Source: Lachnospiraceae bacterium UBA1753 (GTDB lineage: Bacteria > Bacillota > Clostridia > Lachnospirales > Lachnospiraceae). Taken from it: a DNA stretch of 5,995 nucleotides. The position numbers and the translations under genes were made by a program. Location: the NCBI GenBank assembly GCA_002317595.1, contig DCHL01000125.1, positions 5,427 through 11,421 on the forward strand. The letters run 5' to 3'. How positions within the stretch are numbered: position 1 is the stretch's first letter; every line of letters begins with the position of its first letter. Below the pieces are notes generated by a model. That model saw only the letters and a list, made by a program, of their open reading frames with translations. It searched no databases and was not told the origin of the DNA. Positions 1-5,951 of the stretch are shown piece by piece.

Positions 1-46
1 GCGAAGCAATTATTGAGTTTTGAACATGATTTAGAGTTTCGAAGTG

Positions 47-70
47 AAGCGGACCCCCTGGGTCCGCTTT
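47..70 (+). terminator. Probable terminator hairpin of an upstream gene
   Basis: A perfect 10-bp inverted repeat, AAGCGGACCC (47-56) and GGGTCCGCTT (60-69), encloses a 3-nt loop. The stem is GC-rich, but the tract after it is only TTT before ACAAGG, so it is a weak example of a rho-independent terminator. It would suit the 3' end of a gene entering from the left. One frame stops with TGA at 21-23, 23 nt before the stem, but too little sequence is present to identify that gene. A purely structural or processing hairpin is the alternative. Confidence 0.5.
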
Positions 71-71
71 A

Positions 72-153
72 CAAGGCTCTTTGAACTGTTGTTGTGGATA
101 CATTTGCCTTCTGCAAGGCTCTTTGAACTGTTGTTGTGGATGTTTTGCCTTCT
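72..153. repeat. 42-nt direct repeat, two copies
   Basis: Copy 1 (72-112) and copy 2 (114-153) share an identical 28-nt core (72-99 and 114-141), then diverge for a few bases before both end in TTTGCCTTCT or TTTTGCCTTCT. Each copy is bounded by a short inverted repeat, AAGGC (73-77, 115-119) and GCCTT (106-110, 147-151), about 28 nt apart. GCCTT 106-110 can also pair across the junction with AAGGC 115-119 over a 4-nt loop. No reading frame of note runs through the repeat. Function is unknown; a recent tandem duplication of a small structured intergenic element is the simplest reading. Confidence 0.85.
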
Positions 154-156
154 TTA

Positions 157-486
157 TAGGCTATTTAGCTATTCGCAAACCAGCCTATACTGCAGAAATC
201 ATTATCATATTGGCTAATTTGCGATTTTGACGGAGAGCCATAACAATTCATACAGAAGTTTTTCAAGTAACTATAGGCTTATCAGCAGATTTACCTTCTG
301 CCCTATAATCTAAATTTGTTTTATATATCGGCTATTATGTAGATTCCCCAGAAGCCTATACCCTCAAGAAAAATCCGATCTAGGCTATTATGTAGATTTC
401 CTGGCAGCCTATACCCCCAAGAATAATCCCATCTAGGCTATTATGTAGATTTCGCGGCAGCCTATACCCCTAAGAAAAATCCTGTA
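157..486. repeat. Degenerate tandem array of six ~53-nt units with inverted repeats
   Basis: Unit starts lie at about 157, 210, 274, 328, 381 and 434, giving spacings of 53, 64, 54, 53 and 53 nt. The last three units are close copies, with differences concentrated between the arms; the first three are strongly diverged but keep the same layout. Each unit has a left arm of the TAGGCT type and, 25-26 nt later, a right arm of the AGCCTA type: TATAGGCT 155-162 with AGCCTATA 182-189; TGGCT 211-215 with AGCCA 236-240; TATAGG 272-277 with CCTATA 302-307; GGCT 330-333 with AGCC 353-356; TAGGCT 381-386 with AGCCTA 406-411; TAGGCT 434-439 with AGCCTA 459-464. There is no coding potential. It lies just upstream of the promoter at 520-528, so it could be an operator array, a DNA-structure element or a transcribed structured repeat. 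Confidence 0.85.
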
Positions 487-525
487 ACAGAAACTTGAGA
501 TTTCTGTTATTGAGATTTCTGTTAT
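485..525 (+). repeat. 15-bp tandem duplication with overlapping hairpins at the promoter
   Basis: TGAGATTTCTGTTAT occurs at 496-510 and again at 511-525. Upstream, TAACAGAAA (485-493) is the reverse complement of TTTCTGTTA, which is present in both copies (501-509 and 516-524). The left arm can therefore pair with either copy, with a 7-nt or a 22-nt loop. The second copy runs directly into the -10 element of the promoter, so the duplication has repeated part of the core promoter. Confidence 0.85.
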
Positions 526-528
526 AAT
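501..528 (+). promoter_or_regulatory. Extended -10 sigma-A-type promoter for the operon
   Basis: TATAAT at 523-528 is preceded by TG at 520-521, giving the exact extended -10 form TGnTATAAT. The best -35 at a normal distance is poor (TTTCTG 501-506, 16-nt spacer). TTGAGA at 495-500 is a better hexamer, but its 22-nt spacer is too long. The promoter therefore probably relies on the extended -10. Transcription would start near 534-536, about 70 nt before the GTPase start codon. No other promoter is evident before the downstream genes. Confidence 0.65.
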
Positions 529-534
529 GAAGAA

Positions 535-606
535 AGTAAAAGGCTGGAAATTGTAAATCCTTTTGCGGAATTGTGTTTCTGCAAGGTGGAGTAATAGAAA
601 AACGAC
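535..606 (+). promoter_or_regulatory. 5' leader of the GTPase gene with two alternative small hairpins
   Basis: TTGCGGAA (563-570) pairs with TTCTGCAA (577-584), including one G-U pair, over a 6-nt loop. CC 559-560 can extend this to GG 585-586 across a two-base bulge, covering the first bases of the only Shine-Dalgarno-like stretch, AAGGTGGAG (583-591). A competing stem pairs AAAAGG (538-543) with CCTTTT (559-564); it shares bases 559-564 with the first and would leave the ribosome site free. The Shine-Dalgarno is unusually far from the ATG at 607 (GGAG ends 15 nt before it). The in-frame TAG at 595-597 excludes an upstream start. Regulatory meaning is inference from pairing alone. Confidence 0.35.
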
Positions 607-3495
607 ATGAAAAAAATGACTATCGGAATCCTGGCTCATGTTGATGCAGGAAAGACAACTTTATCAGAGAGCATTCTGTACAACACAGGCGCAATCCGTA
701 CTCTTGGGAGAGTAGATAAGAAGGATGCATTCCTCGATACAGATGTGATGGAGAAGGAGAGAGGGATTACTATCTTCTCCAAGCAGGCGATTTTTGACCT
801 GAAGGGTGTGGAAACTGCAAAGAATTCTCGAAATTCTGCGGATACATGTATTTTGGAACCAGGCGAAGATGATATAAGGGTGACCCTGCTTGATACCCCA
901 GGTCATGTGGACTTCTCCCCTGAGGCTGAGCGTACGCTCTGGGTGCTGGACTATGCAATTTTAGTTGTCAGCGGTGCGGATGGAGTACAGGGACATACCA
1001 AGACTCTGTTCTCGCTGCTGGAGAAATATAAGGTTCCTGTGTTTATTTTTGTCAACAAAATGGACCAGGCGGGAACGGATGAAACTCTGCTGCTTGAGAA
1101 TCTGAAGGCAGAGCTTTCTGACATGTGTATTCCCTTCAAGGAGAAGAATGATGCCTTCTATGAGGAGGTTTCCATGGCAGATGAGGCCCTTATGGAGCAG
1201 TATCTGTCGACTGAAGTGGTCAGTGATGACGATATAAAATCAGCGATCAGACAGCGAAAAGTGTTCCCGGTCTGCTTTGGATCAGCACTTAAGAATGAGG
1301 GAGTGACAGAACTGTTGGACGAAATGGCCAGATTTCTGTCGACAGAGGTTTGCAACTCAAAAACTGACACGAGTGATGGCGGGACGAGTGATGGCGGGAT
1401 GACTGATAGCAGGACGACTGATGGTGCTGTTGATGCTGATAATAATTTTGGTGCCAGGGTGTTTAAGATTACCCATGAAGGAGCAACAAGGCTTACCCAC
1501 ATCAAGGTATCCTCAGGCAGGCTGTCTGTCCGTGACACACTTCCTGGAAGTGTATCCGGGGAAAAAATTACCCAGATCCGCGTATACAATGGAGCAAAGT
1601 ATGAGACGGTAAATGACGCGGATGTCGGCGGCGTTTATGCTCTGATGGGACTTACGGATACCTACGGAGGTCAGGGACTGGGATTTGAAGAGGATGCGCC
1701 TTCTTCGGTACTTGAACCTGTAATGACCTATCGCGTGAATCTGCCAATGGGTATGGATGAAGGGCAGATGATGCCTAAGCTTCAGGAACTCTGTGAAGAC
1801 CTGCCAGAGGTGAATGCCATCTGGGATGAGGAGCTTCGGGAAATCCATGTATCCCTGATGGGTCAGGTTCAGCTGGAAATCCTCACAAGAATAATCAAGG
1901 ATAGATACGACATCGATGTCACATTCGGTGCCGGAAGAATAGTATATAAGGAGACAATAGCTGGTGCGGTGGAGGGAATAGGCCATTTTGAGCCTCTTCG
2001 GCACTACGCTGAGATACATCTTAAGATAGAAAGCGGTGAAAGAGGCTCGGGAGTCCAGGTATTTTCTGAGGCAAACACAGATGAGTTCGCCCTCAACTGG
2101 CAGAGACTGGTCATGACCCATGTTTTGGAGCGTTCTCACCGCGGAGTGTTGACTGGAGCGGTCGTTACAGATATCAAGGTGACGGTGCTCGCAGGAAAGG
2201 CCCACACCAAGCATACAATGGGTGGCGACTTCCGTCAGGCAACCTACAGGGCAATCAGGCAGGGTCTTATGAAGGCAAAAAATATTCTTCTTGAGCCCTA
2301 CTACGATTTCATTCTTCAGGTGCCCGAGGGTTATGTCGGAAGAGCAATGACGGATCTTGACAGGCGCAGTGCAAAATTTGTCGGCCCTGAACTTAATGGA
2401 AGAGGGACTGCCACAATAACAGGCTACGCTCCGGTTTCAGTGATGCAGGACTATCCGACAGAGGTCACAGCCTACAGCGGAGGAAAAGGAAGCATAAGTT
2501 TTACCCTCAGAGGCTATGATGTGTGCCATAATACAGAAGAGATAATAGAGCAGAAGGGGTATGATCCGGAGAGCGACCTTCGGAATACGGCTGACTCAGT
2601 ATTCTGCGAGCATGGTGCCGGTACGGTTGTGCCCTGGAACCAGGTTGAAGATTACATACATGTTCCGCTTCAGCTTCAGTTTGATGAAGAGGGCAATCTG
2701 ATCGGTGAGATTCACTACGACCGTGAGGAAGAACTGGCACAGGCTGCAATTCAGGCCCAGAGCTCGTCCCTGCGCCGCGAACAGGCGAAGGGCGAATATT
2801 TTATGGGATATGAAGAGGTGGATTCGATAATTGCGCAGTCCGGAGGTGCGAATTTCAAGGACAGCAAGCGTGAAAACGGCGCCACTCTCCAGGCAAGACC
2901 TGGATGGAAGCGGGAGAAGCGCGTGACGGGTTCCTATGATGGTGCGATGACGAAGAAGACCACAGTCTACAAAGCTGCACCCCAGAGGGACAAGTATATG
3001 CTTGTGGATGGTTACAACGTAATCCATGCATGGAAGGAACTTTCGGATATTGCCGGTGATAACCTTGACGGCGCACGGGGCAGGCTTCTCGATATTCTCT
3101 GTAACTACCAGGCGATGAAGGGAATGGAACTCATCGCTGTATTTGATGCCTACAAGGTTAGGGGGCAGTACCGTGAGGTCTGCGACTACCACAATATCCA
3201 CGTCGTGTACACGAAAGAGGCCGAGACGGCGGATGCATATATCGAGAAGTTTGCACATGACAATGGGAAAAAATATGACATCACAGTCGTGACCTCCGAT
3301 GGTGTTGAACAGGTCATCATCATGGGCGCAGGATGCAAGCTTATGTCCTCGAGGGAATTTGAGACTGAGGTCAGGGAGCTTGAGAAGCAGATTAGGGAAG
3401 AACATACCGAGAAACCAGTCAGACACAGCAATAAGCTGTTTGACAATCTGTCAGAAGAAAGTAAGCAGGTGTTAACAAATTATGAGGATGAGTGA
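607..3495 (+). CDS. TetM/EF-G-like ribosomal GTPase fused to a YacP/Rae1-like NYN endoribonuclease domain
   Basis: A 962-aa protein predicted to bind the ribosome and hydrolyse GTP. The G domain (about 1-245) shows AHVDAGKT (10-17), switch I ERGIT (51-55), DTPGH (96-100), NKMD (150-153) and GSA (225-227). Domain II spans about 282-365, III about 370-440, IV from about 441, and V from LLEPYYDF (561). TetM and EF-G are about 640-700 aa; the extra length is a C-terminal domain at about 797-935 opening with LVDGYN. That domain resembles YacP/Rae1, with candidate metal-binding acidic residues D801, D847 (VFDAY), D876 (ETADAY) and D898 (TSDG). B. subtilis Rae1 is a known ribosomal A-site mRNA endonuclease. 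The domain IV tip reads GKAHTKHTMGGDFR (530-543) instead of TetM's YSPVS-type loop, so tetracycline protection is doubtful. Insertions lie at about 66-91 (between switch I and DTPGH) and 250-280 (low-complexity T/D/G/S). The ATG at 607 fits the TetM N-terminus; ATG 616 is possible. I infer an A-site mRNA cleavage, rescue or quality-control factor. Confidence 0.93.
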   Translation: MKKMTIGILAHVDAGKTTLSESILYNTGAIRTLGRVDKKDAFLDTDVMEKERGITIFSKQAIFDLKGVETAKNSRNSADTCILEPGEDDIRVTLLDTPGHVDFSPEAERTLWVLDYAILVVSGADGVQGHTKTLFSLLEKYKVPVFIFVNKMDQAGTDETLLLENLKAELSDMCIPFKEKNDAFYEEVSMADEALMEQYLSTEVVSDDDIKSAIRQRKVFPVCFGSALKNEGVTELLDEMARFLSTEVCNSKTDTSDGGTSDGGMTDSRTTDGAVDADNNFGARVFKITHEGATRLTHIKVSSGRLSVRDTLPGSVSGEKITQIRVYNGAKYETVNDADVGGVYALMGLTDTYGGQGLGFEEDAPSSVLEPVMTYRVNLPMGMDEGQMMPKLQELCEDLPEVNAIWDEELREIHVSLMGQVQLEILTRIIKDRYDIDVTFGAGRIVYKETIAGAVEGIGHFEPLRHYAEIHLKIESGERGSGVQVFSEANTDEFALNWQRLVMTHVLERSHRGVLTGAVVTDIKVTVLAGKAHTKHTMGGDFRQATYRAIRQGLMKAKNILLEPYYDFILQVPEGYVGRAMTDLDRRSAKFVGPELNGRGTATITGYAPVSVMQDYPTEVTAYSGGKGSISFTLRGYDVCHNTEEIIEQKGYDPESDLRNTADSVFCEHGAGTVVPWNQVEDYIHVPLQLQFDEEGNLIGEIHYDREEELAQAAIQAQSSSLRREQAKGEYFMGYEEVDSIIAQSGGANFKDSKRENGATLQARPGWKREKRVTGSYDGAMTKKTTVYKAAPQRDKYMLVDGYNVIHAWKELSDIAGDNLDGARGRLLDILCNYQAMKGMELIAVFDAYKVRGQYREVCDYHNIHVVYTKEAETADAYIEKFAHDNGKKYDITVVTSDGVEQVIIMGAGCKLMSSREFETEVRELEKQIREEHTEKPVRHSNKLFDNLSEESKQVLTNYEDE
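1369..1428 (+). repeat. In-frame 15-nt minisatellite (four copies) in the GTPase gene
   Basis: ACGAGTGATGGCGGG occurs exactly at 1369-1383 and 1384-1398, followed by two degenerate copies at 1399-1413 and 1414-1428. The unit is a multiple of three and encodes a T-S-D-G-G-like pentapeptide (residues about 255-274) in the linker between the GTPase domain and domain II. Copy-number change would keep the frame and vary linker length only. Confidence 0.9.
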
Positions 3496-4930
3496 TCTGC
3501 CTGAAGCCTTTGTAAATCGAATGAAAAATGCGCTTGGAGAAGAGTCGGATGCATTCTTTTTATCCTATGAAAAAGATAACATCCGTTCACTTCGTCTGAA
3601 CCCGTTAAAGTCAGGAAACATCCCCTTTATGGATAAGCTGAAGGTCTCTGTCGAGTGGGAAAAGTATGGCAGATACTATGATGACGCCATCGAGCCTGGA
3701 AGGGATGCACTCCACAATGCGGGAGCCTACTATATTCAGGAAGCCAGCGCCATGGCGCCGGTGAGTTATCTTGACCCGCAGCCGGGGGACAGAGTCCTTG
3801 ATCTATGTGCAGCACCTGGAGGAAAGAGTACACAGATTGCCGGATACATGAAGGGCGAAGGACTGCTGGTCACCAATGAGATAATGCCAAAGCGTGCCCA
3901 GATACTATCTGAAAATGTGGAGCGGATGGGCGTGCGAAATGCCCTTGTAATAAGTGAGGATCCAAGAAAGCTTACTGACAGATTCGAAGGCTTCTTCAAC
4001 CGGATTCTGGTAGATGCGCCCTGCTCTGGAGAGGGCATGTTCAGAAAGCATCCCGAGGCAATGGAGGAGTGGTCCCCTGAGAATGTGCAGTTATGCGCAG
4101 AACGCCAGGACTGGATTCTGGACTGCGCTGCCCAAATGCTGATGGCGGGGGGAAGGCTGGTGTATTCAACCTGTACCTTTGCGGAGGAAGAGGATGAGGG
4201 AAGTGTCAGCAGGTTCCTTGAGAGGCACCCGGAAATGAAGCTGATCGGTCCTGGTATGGTACACATGTGGCCGCATAAGCTTGAGGGCGAAGGCCATTTC
4301 CTTGCCGTCTTAAAAAAGATAAATCCAGCAGATGAATCCCCGGATGACGATGATGTTGCTGTGCCAATTTCAAGAAGTGGAAGGAATGGCAGCAAAGCTA
4401 TAAATGGTTGTGGAAAGGTTGACAGCAAGGCCGTAGCTAAATGTGGAAAGCCTGTTAGTAAGGCTGGGAATAAGGGTGGTAAGGGACCGGATCTGTCGCT
4501 GTTTTCGGAGTTTGTTGATGAATTGATACTTGATGACATAACTAAACATTATGTTAACCAAGACAACAGGCTAATATTTTTTGGCACAAATCTGTATCTG
4601 TCGCCTGCGGAAATGCCAGATATCAGAGGCCTTAAGGTTCTTAGGGCAGGACTCCAGCTTGGCAGCTTTGAGAAAAACAGATTCGAGCCGTCCCATTCCC
4701 TGGCGCTTGCATTTGCTCCGGATATTTTTTCCAACATTGCCGAAGTGACTGAACGCGGCGCGGATATGTATCTGCGGGGAATGACCCTCACTGAGGATAT
4801 GCTGCTCACCAATAATGCTGTTGAAAAGGGCTGGTGTATTGTGTCCTACTGTGGCTACAGCCTCGGCTGGGGCAAGATGGCAGGCGGAGTGATTAAGAAT
4901 CATTATCCCAAGGGATTGAGAGTTATGTAA
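3482..4930 (+). CDS. rsmF: RsmF-type 16S rRNA (cytosine-C5) methyltransferase
   Basis: A 482-aa cytoplasmic enzyme of the NOL1/NOP2/Sun family that transfers methyl from S-adenosylmethionine to C5 of rRNA cytosine. The N-terminal region (LPEAFVNRM onward) is typical of RsmF. The SAM site VLDLCAAPGGKS is at 105-116. The two family cysteines are present: DAPCSGEG with C181 (product release) and YSTCT with C231 (nucleophile). The C-terminal part has an RsmF-specific domain (about 365-420) and a PUA-like RNA-binding tail (about 420-482). Length matches E. coli RsmF (about 480 aa), which modifies C1407 of 16S helix 44; the exact target here is not deducible. A lysine/glycine-rich linker (about 290-340) holds three 11-residue repeats. 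The gene overlaps the GTPase gene by 14 nt, implying translational coupling. AGGT at 3467-3470 supports ATG 3482 over ATG 3488. Another m5C enzyme of the family, such as RsmB, is less likely given the C-terminal domains. Confidence 0.93.
   Translation: MRMSDLPEAFVNRMKNALGEESDAFFLSYEKDNIRSLRLNPLKSGNIPFMDKLKVSVEWEKYGRYYDDAIEPGRDALHNAGAYYIQEASAMAPVSYLDPQPGDRVLDLCAAPGGKSTQIAGYMKGEGLLVTNEIMPKRAQILSENVERMGVRNALVISEDPRKLTDRFEGFFNRILVDAPCSGEGMFRKHPEAMEEWSPENVQLCAERQDWILDCAAQMLMAGGRLVYSTCTFAEEEDEGSVSRFLERHPEMKLIGPGMVHMWPHKLEGEGHFLAVLKKINPADESPDDDDVAVPISRSGRNGSKAINGCGKVDSKAVAKCGKPVSKAGNKGGKGPDLSLFSEFVDELILDDITKHYVNQDNRLIFFGTNLYLSPAEMPDIRGLKVLRAGLQLGSFEKNRFEPSHSLALAFAPDIFSNIAEVTERGADMYLRGMTLTEDMLLTNNAVEKGWCIVSYCGYSLGWGKMAGGVIKNHYPKGLRVM
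4388..4486 (+). repeat. In-frame 33-nt repeat (three degenerate copies) in rsmF
   Basis: Three consecutive 11-residue units of the form xSKAxxxCGKx lie at residues 303-313 (GSKAINGCGKV), 314-324 (DSKAVAKCGKP) and 325-335 (VSKAGNKGGKG), encoded at 4388-4420, 4421-4453 and 4454-4486. DNA identity between copies is only partial, so the expansion is not recent. The segment is basic and glycine-rich and sits between the catalytic domain and the C-terminal RNA-binding part. It is probably a flexible RNA-contacting linker; the first two copies each contain one cysteine. Confidence 0.85.
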
Positions 4931-4942
4931 ACCACATGTATT

Positions 4943-4950
4943 AGGAGGAG
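4943..4950 (+). promoter_or_regulatory. Strong ribosome binding site of the hydrolase gene
   Basis: AGGAGGAG lies 3 nt before ATG 4954; taken as AGGAGG (4943-4948) the spacer is 5 nt. It is by far the best Shine-Dalgarno in the window, in contrast to the poorly placed one before the GTPase gene, and it fixes the hydrolase start. Confidence 0.9.
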
Positions 4951-4953
4951 AAA

Positions 4954-5907
4954 ATGTCAAAGTATAGTGAAATTACAAGAAAAGAATTTGGAACAGGAGA
5001 TGCTCTCCGCGACAAGGACAACAAGACACCGGAGGATATTCTGAGAATTGACTCAGTTCAGTACAAGGAGGGAAAGCCCGACAGGTTCACAGTGGGAGAT
5101 GCAGCATTTCCTGCGCAGTGGAATCTTCTGGATGTATACAGGCCCAAGGCTCTTACGATTGAGAAGAAGCTTCCTGTCATCGTCAATGTTCACGGTGGTG
5201 GCTGGGTGTACGGCGACAAGGAAGTGTATCAGTTCTATGGAATGAGTATGGCTCAGCACGGCTTTGCATTTGTTAATCCCAACTACAGACTTTCGCCGGA
5301 GTCAGTGTTCCCAGCACATATCATTGACATCGACGATGTCCTGCAGTTTGTCAGGGATAACGCCGACAGGTACGGCTTTGATACTGAGCATGTGTTTATG
5401 GTGGGCGATTCTGCAGGTGGCCACCTGTCAGCCCTTTACGGAGTCCTGCTCACAAATCCCGAGTACAGAACCGAGTTTGAGAAAAAATATGATATCTCAC
5501 TTAAGTGCCCCCTTGAGGTAAAGGCGCTTGGTCTCAACTGCGGAATTTACGACTTAAAGCTCGATGTGGACAAGAAGTACGAGAACGACTCAAATACACG
5601 CAATCTGTTGTATGATCTGTTTGCTGAAGAATACGGCGATGAAAGCTTCTGCTTTGCAAGTCCCAACCTGCATCTTACAGCAGCCTTTCCACCTGCATAT
5701 GTAATGACAGGCTCAAGGGACTTCCTCAATTACCAGGCTCCGATAATGCAGAAGGCAATCGTCGATGCCGGCGGCCAGGCGGAGCTTCATGTGTACGGCG
5801 ATGAGGAGACTCTTCTCTACCACGTGTTCCACTGCGACATGAGCATTCCCGAGGGAAGGCAGTGCAACCGCGATGAGGCAGAATTCTTCAGGAGTTTGAT
5901 AAAATAG
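4954..5907 (+). CDS. Alpha/beta-hydrolase, HGGG/GDSAGG esterase class
   Basis: A 317-aa predicted serine hydrolase, probably acting on carboxylic esters such as acetyl or short-chain acyl esters. The oxyanion-hole motif HGGGW is at 80-84, the nucleophile elbow GDSAGG at 151-156 (S153), the likely acid D256 in GSRDFL, and the likely histidine H290 in YHVFH (H293 is the alternative). This order and spacing match the hormone-sensitive-lipase/carboxylesterase group of about 300-330 aa. No signal peptide or membrane segment is visible, so it should be cytoplasmic. An N-terminal segment of about 65 residues precedes the core fold and could form a cap. The gene starts 23 nt after rsmF and ends 44 nt before a strong terminator, so it is probably the last gene of the operon. 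Nothing in the sequence reveals the substrate, and the link to the two ribosome genes may be positional only. Confidence 0.9.
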   Translation: MSKYSEITRKEFGTGDALRDKDNKTPEDILRIDSVQYKEGKPDRFTVGDAAFPAQWNLLDVYRPKALTIEKKLPVIVNVHGGGWVYGDKEVYQFYGMSMAQHGFAFVNPNYRLSPESVFPAHIIDIDDVLQFVRDNADRYGFDTEHVFMVGDSAGGHLSALYGVLLTNPEYRTEFEKKYDISLKCPLEVKALGLNCGIYDLKLDVDKKYENDSNTRNLLYDLFAEEYGDESFCFASPNLHLTAAFPPAYVMTGSRDFLNYQAPIMQKAIVDAGGQAELHVYGDEETLLYHVFHCDMSIPEGRQCNRDEAEFFRSLIK

Positions 5908-5951
5908 CACCATGTATTAGCCGGTAAACATCATTAACTAGATAAGAAGTC

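Noticed and set aside
1..84. 3' end of an upstream gene (frame 3 ending TGA at 21-23, or frame 1 ending TGA at 82-84)
   Set aside because: Only 7 or 27 codons are present and neither resembles a known protein end. Frame 3 fits the hairpin at 47-70 better, but the evidence is too thin to annotate.
304..309. A second promoter (TATAAT within the third repeat unit)
   Set aside because: No -35-like hexamer lies 16-18 nt upstream and there is no extended -10 TG; the match falls inside an arm of the repeat.
157..486. CRISPR array
   Set aside because: The whole 53-nt unit is repeated, including the segments that would be spacers; there is no pattern of constant repeats with unique spacers and no cas gene nearby.
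527..556. Nine-codon leader peptide (ATG at 527, TAA at 554) before the GTPase gene
   Set aside because: Its start codon overlaps the -10 element, so it would lie outside a transcript starting near 535, and no ribosome site precedes it.
433..639. 68-codon minus-strand reading frame over the promoter and leader
   Set aside because: It overlaps the repeat array, promoter and GTPase start, has no clear ribosome site and shows no recognisable protein features.
1513..2214. Long minus-strand reading frames inside the GTPase and rsmF genes (also 2596-3426 and 3766-4539)
   Set aside because: They are antisense to genes with unmistakable conserved motifs and have no family resemblance of their own.
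4935..5920. CATGTATTAG on both sides of the hydrolase gene (4935-4944 and 5911-5920), a possible insertion footprint
   Set aside because: A shared 10-mer is expected by chance several times in 6 kb, and there are no inverted termini or recombinase gene; the hydrolase composition does not stand out.
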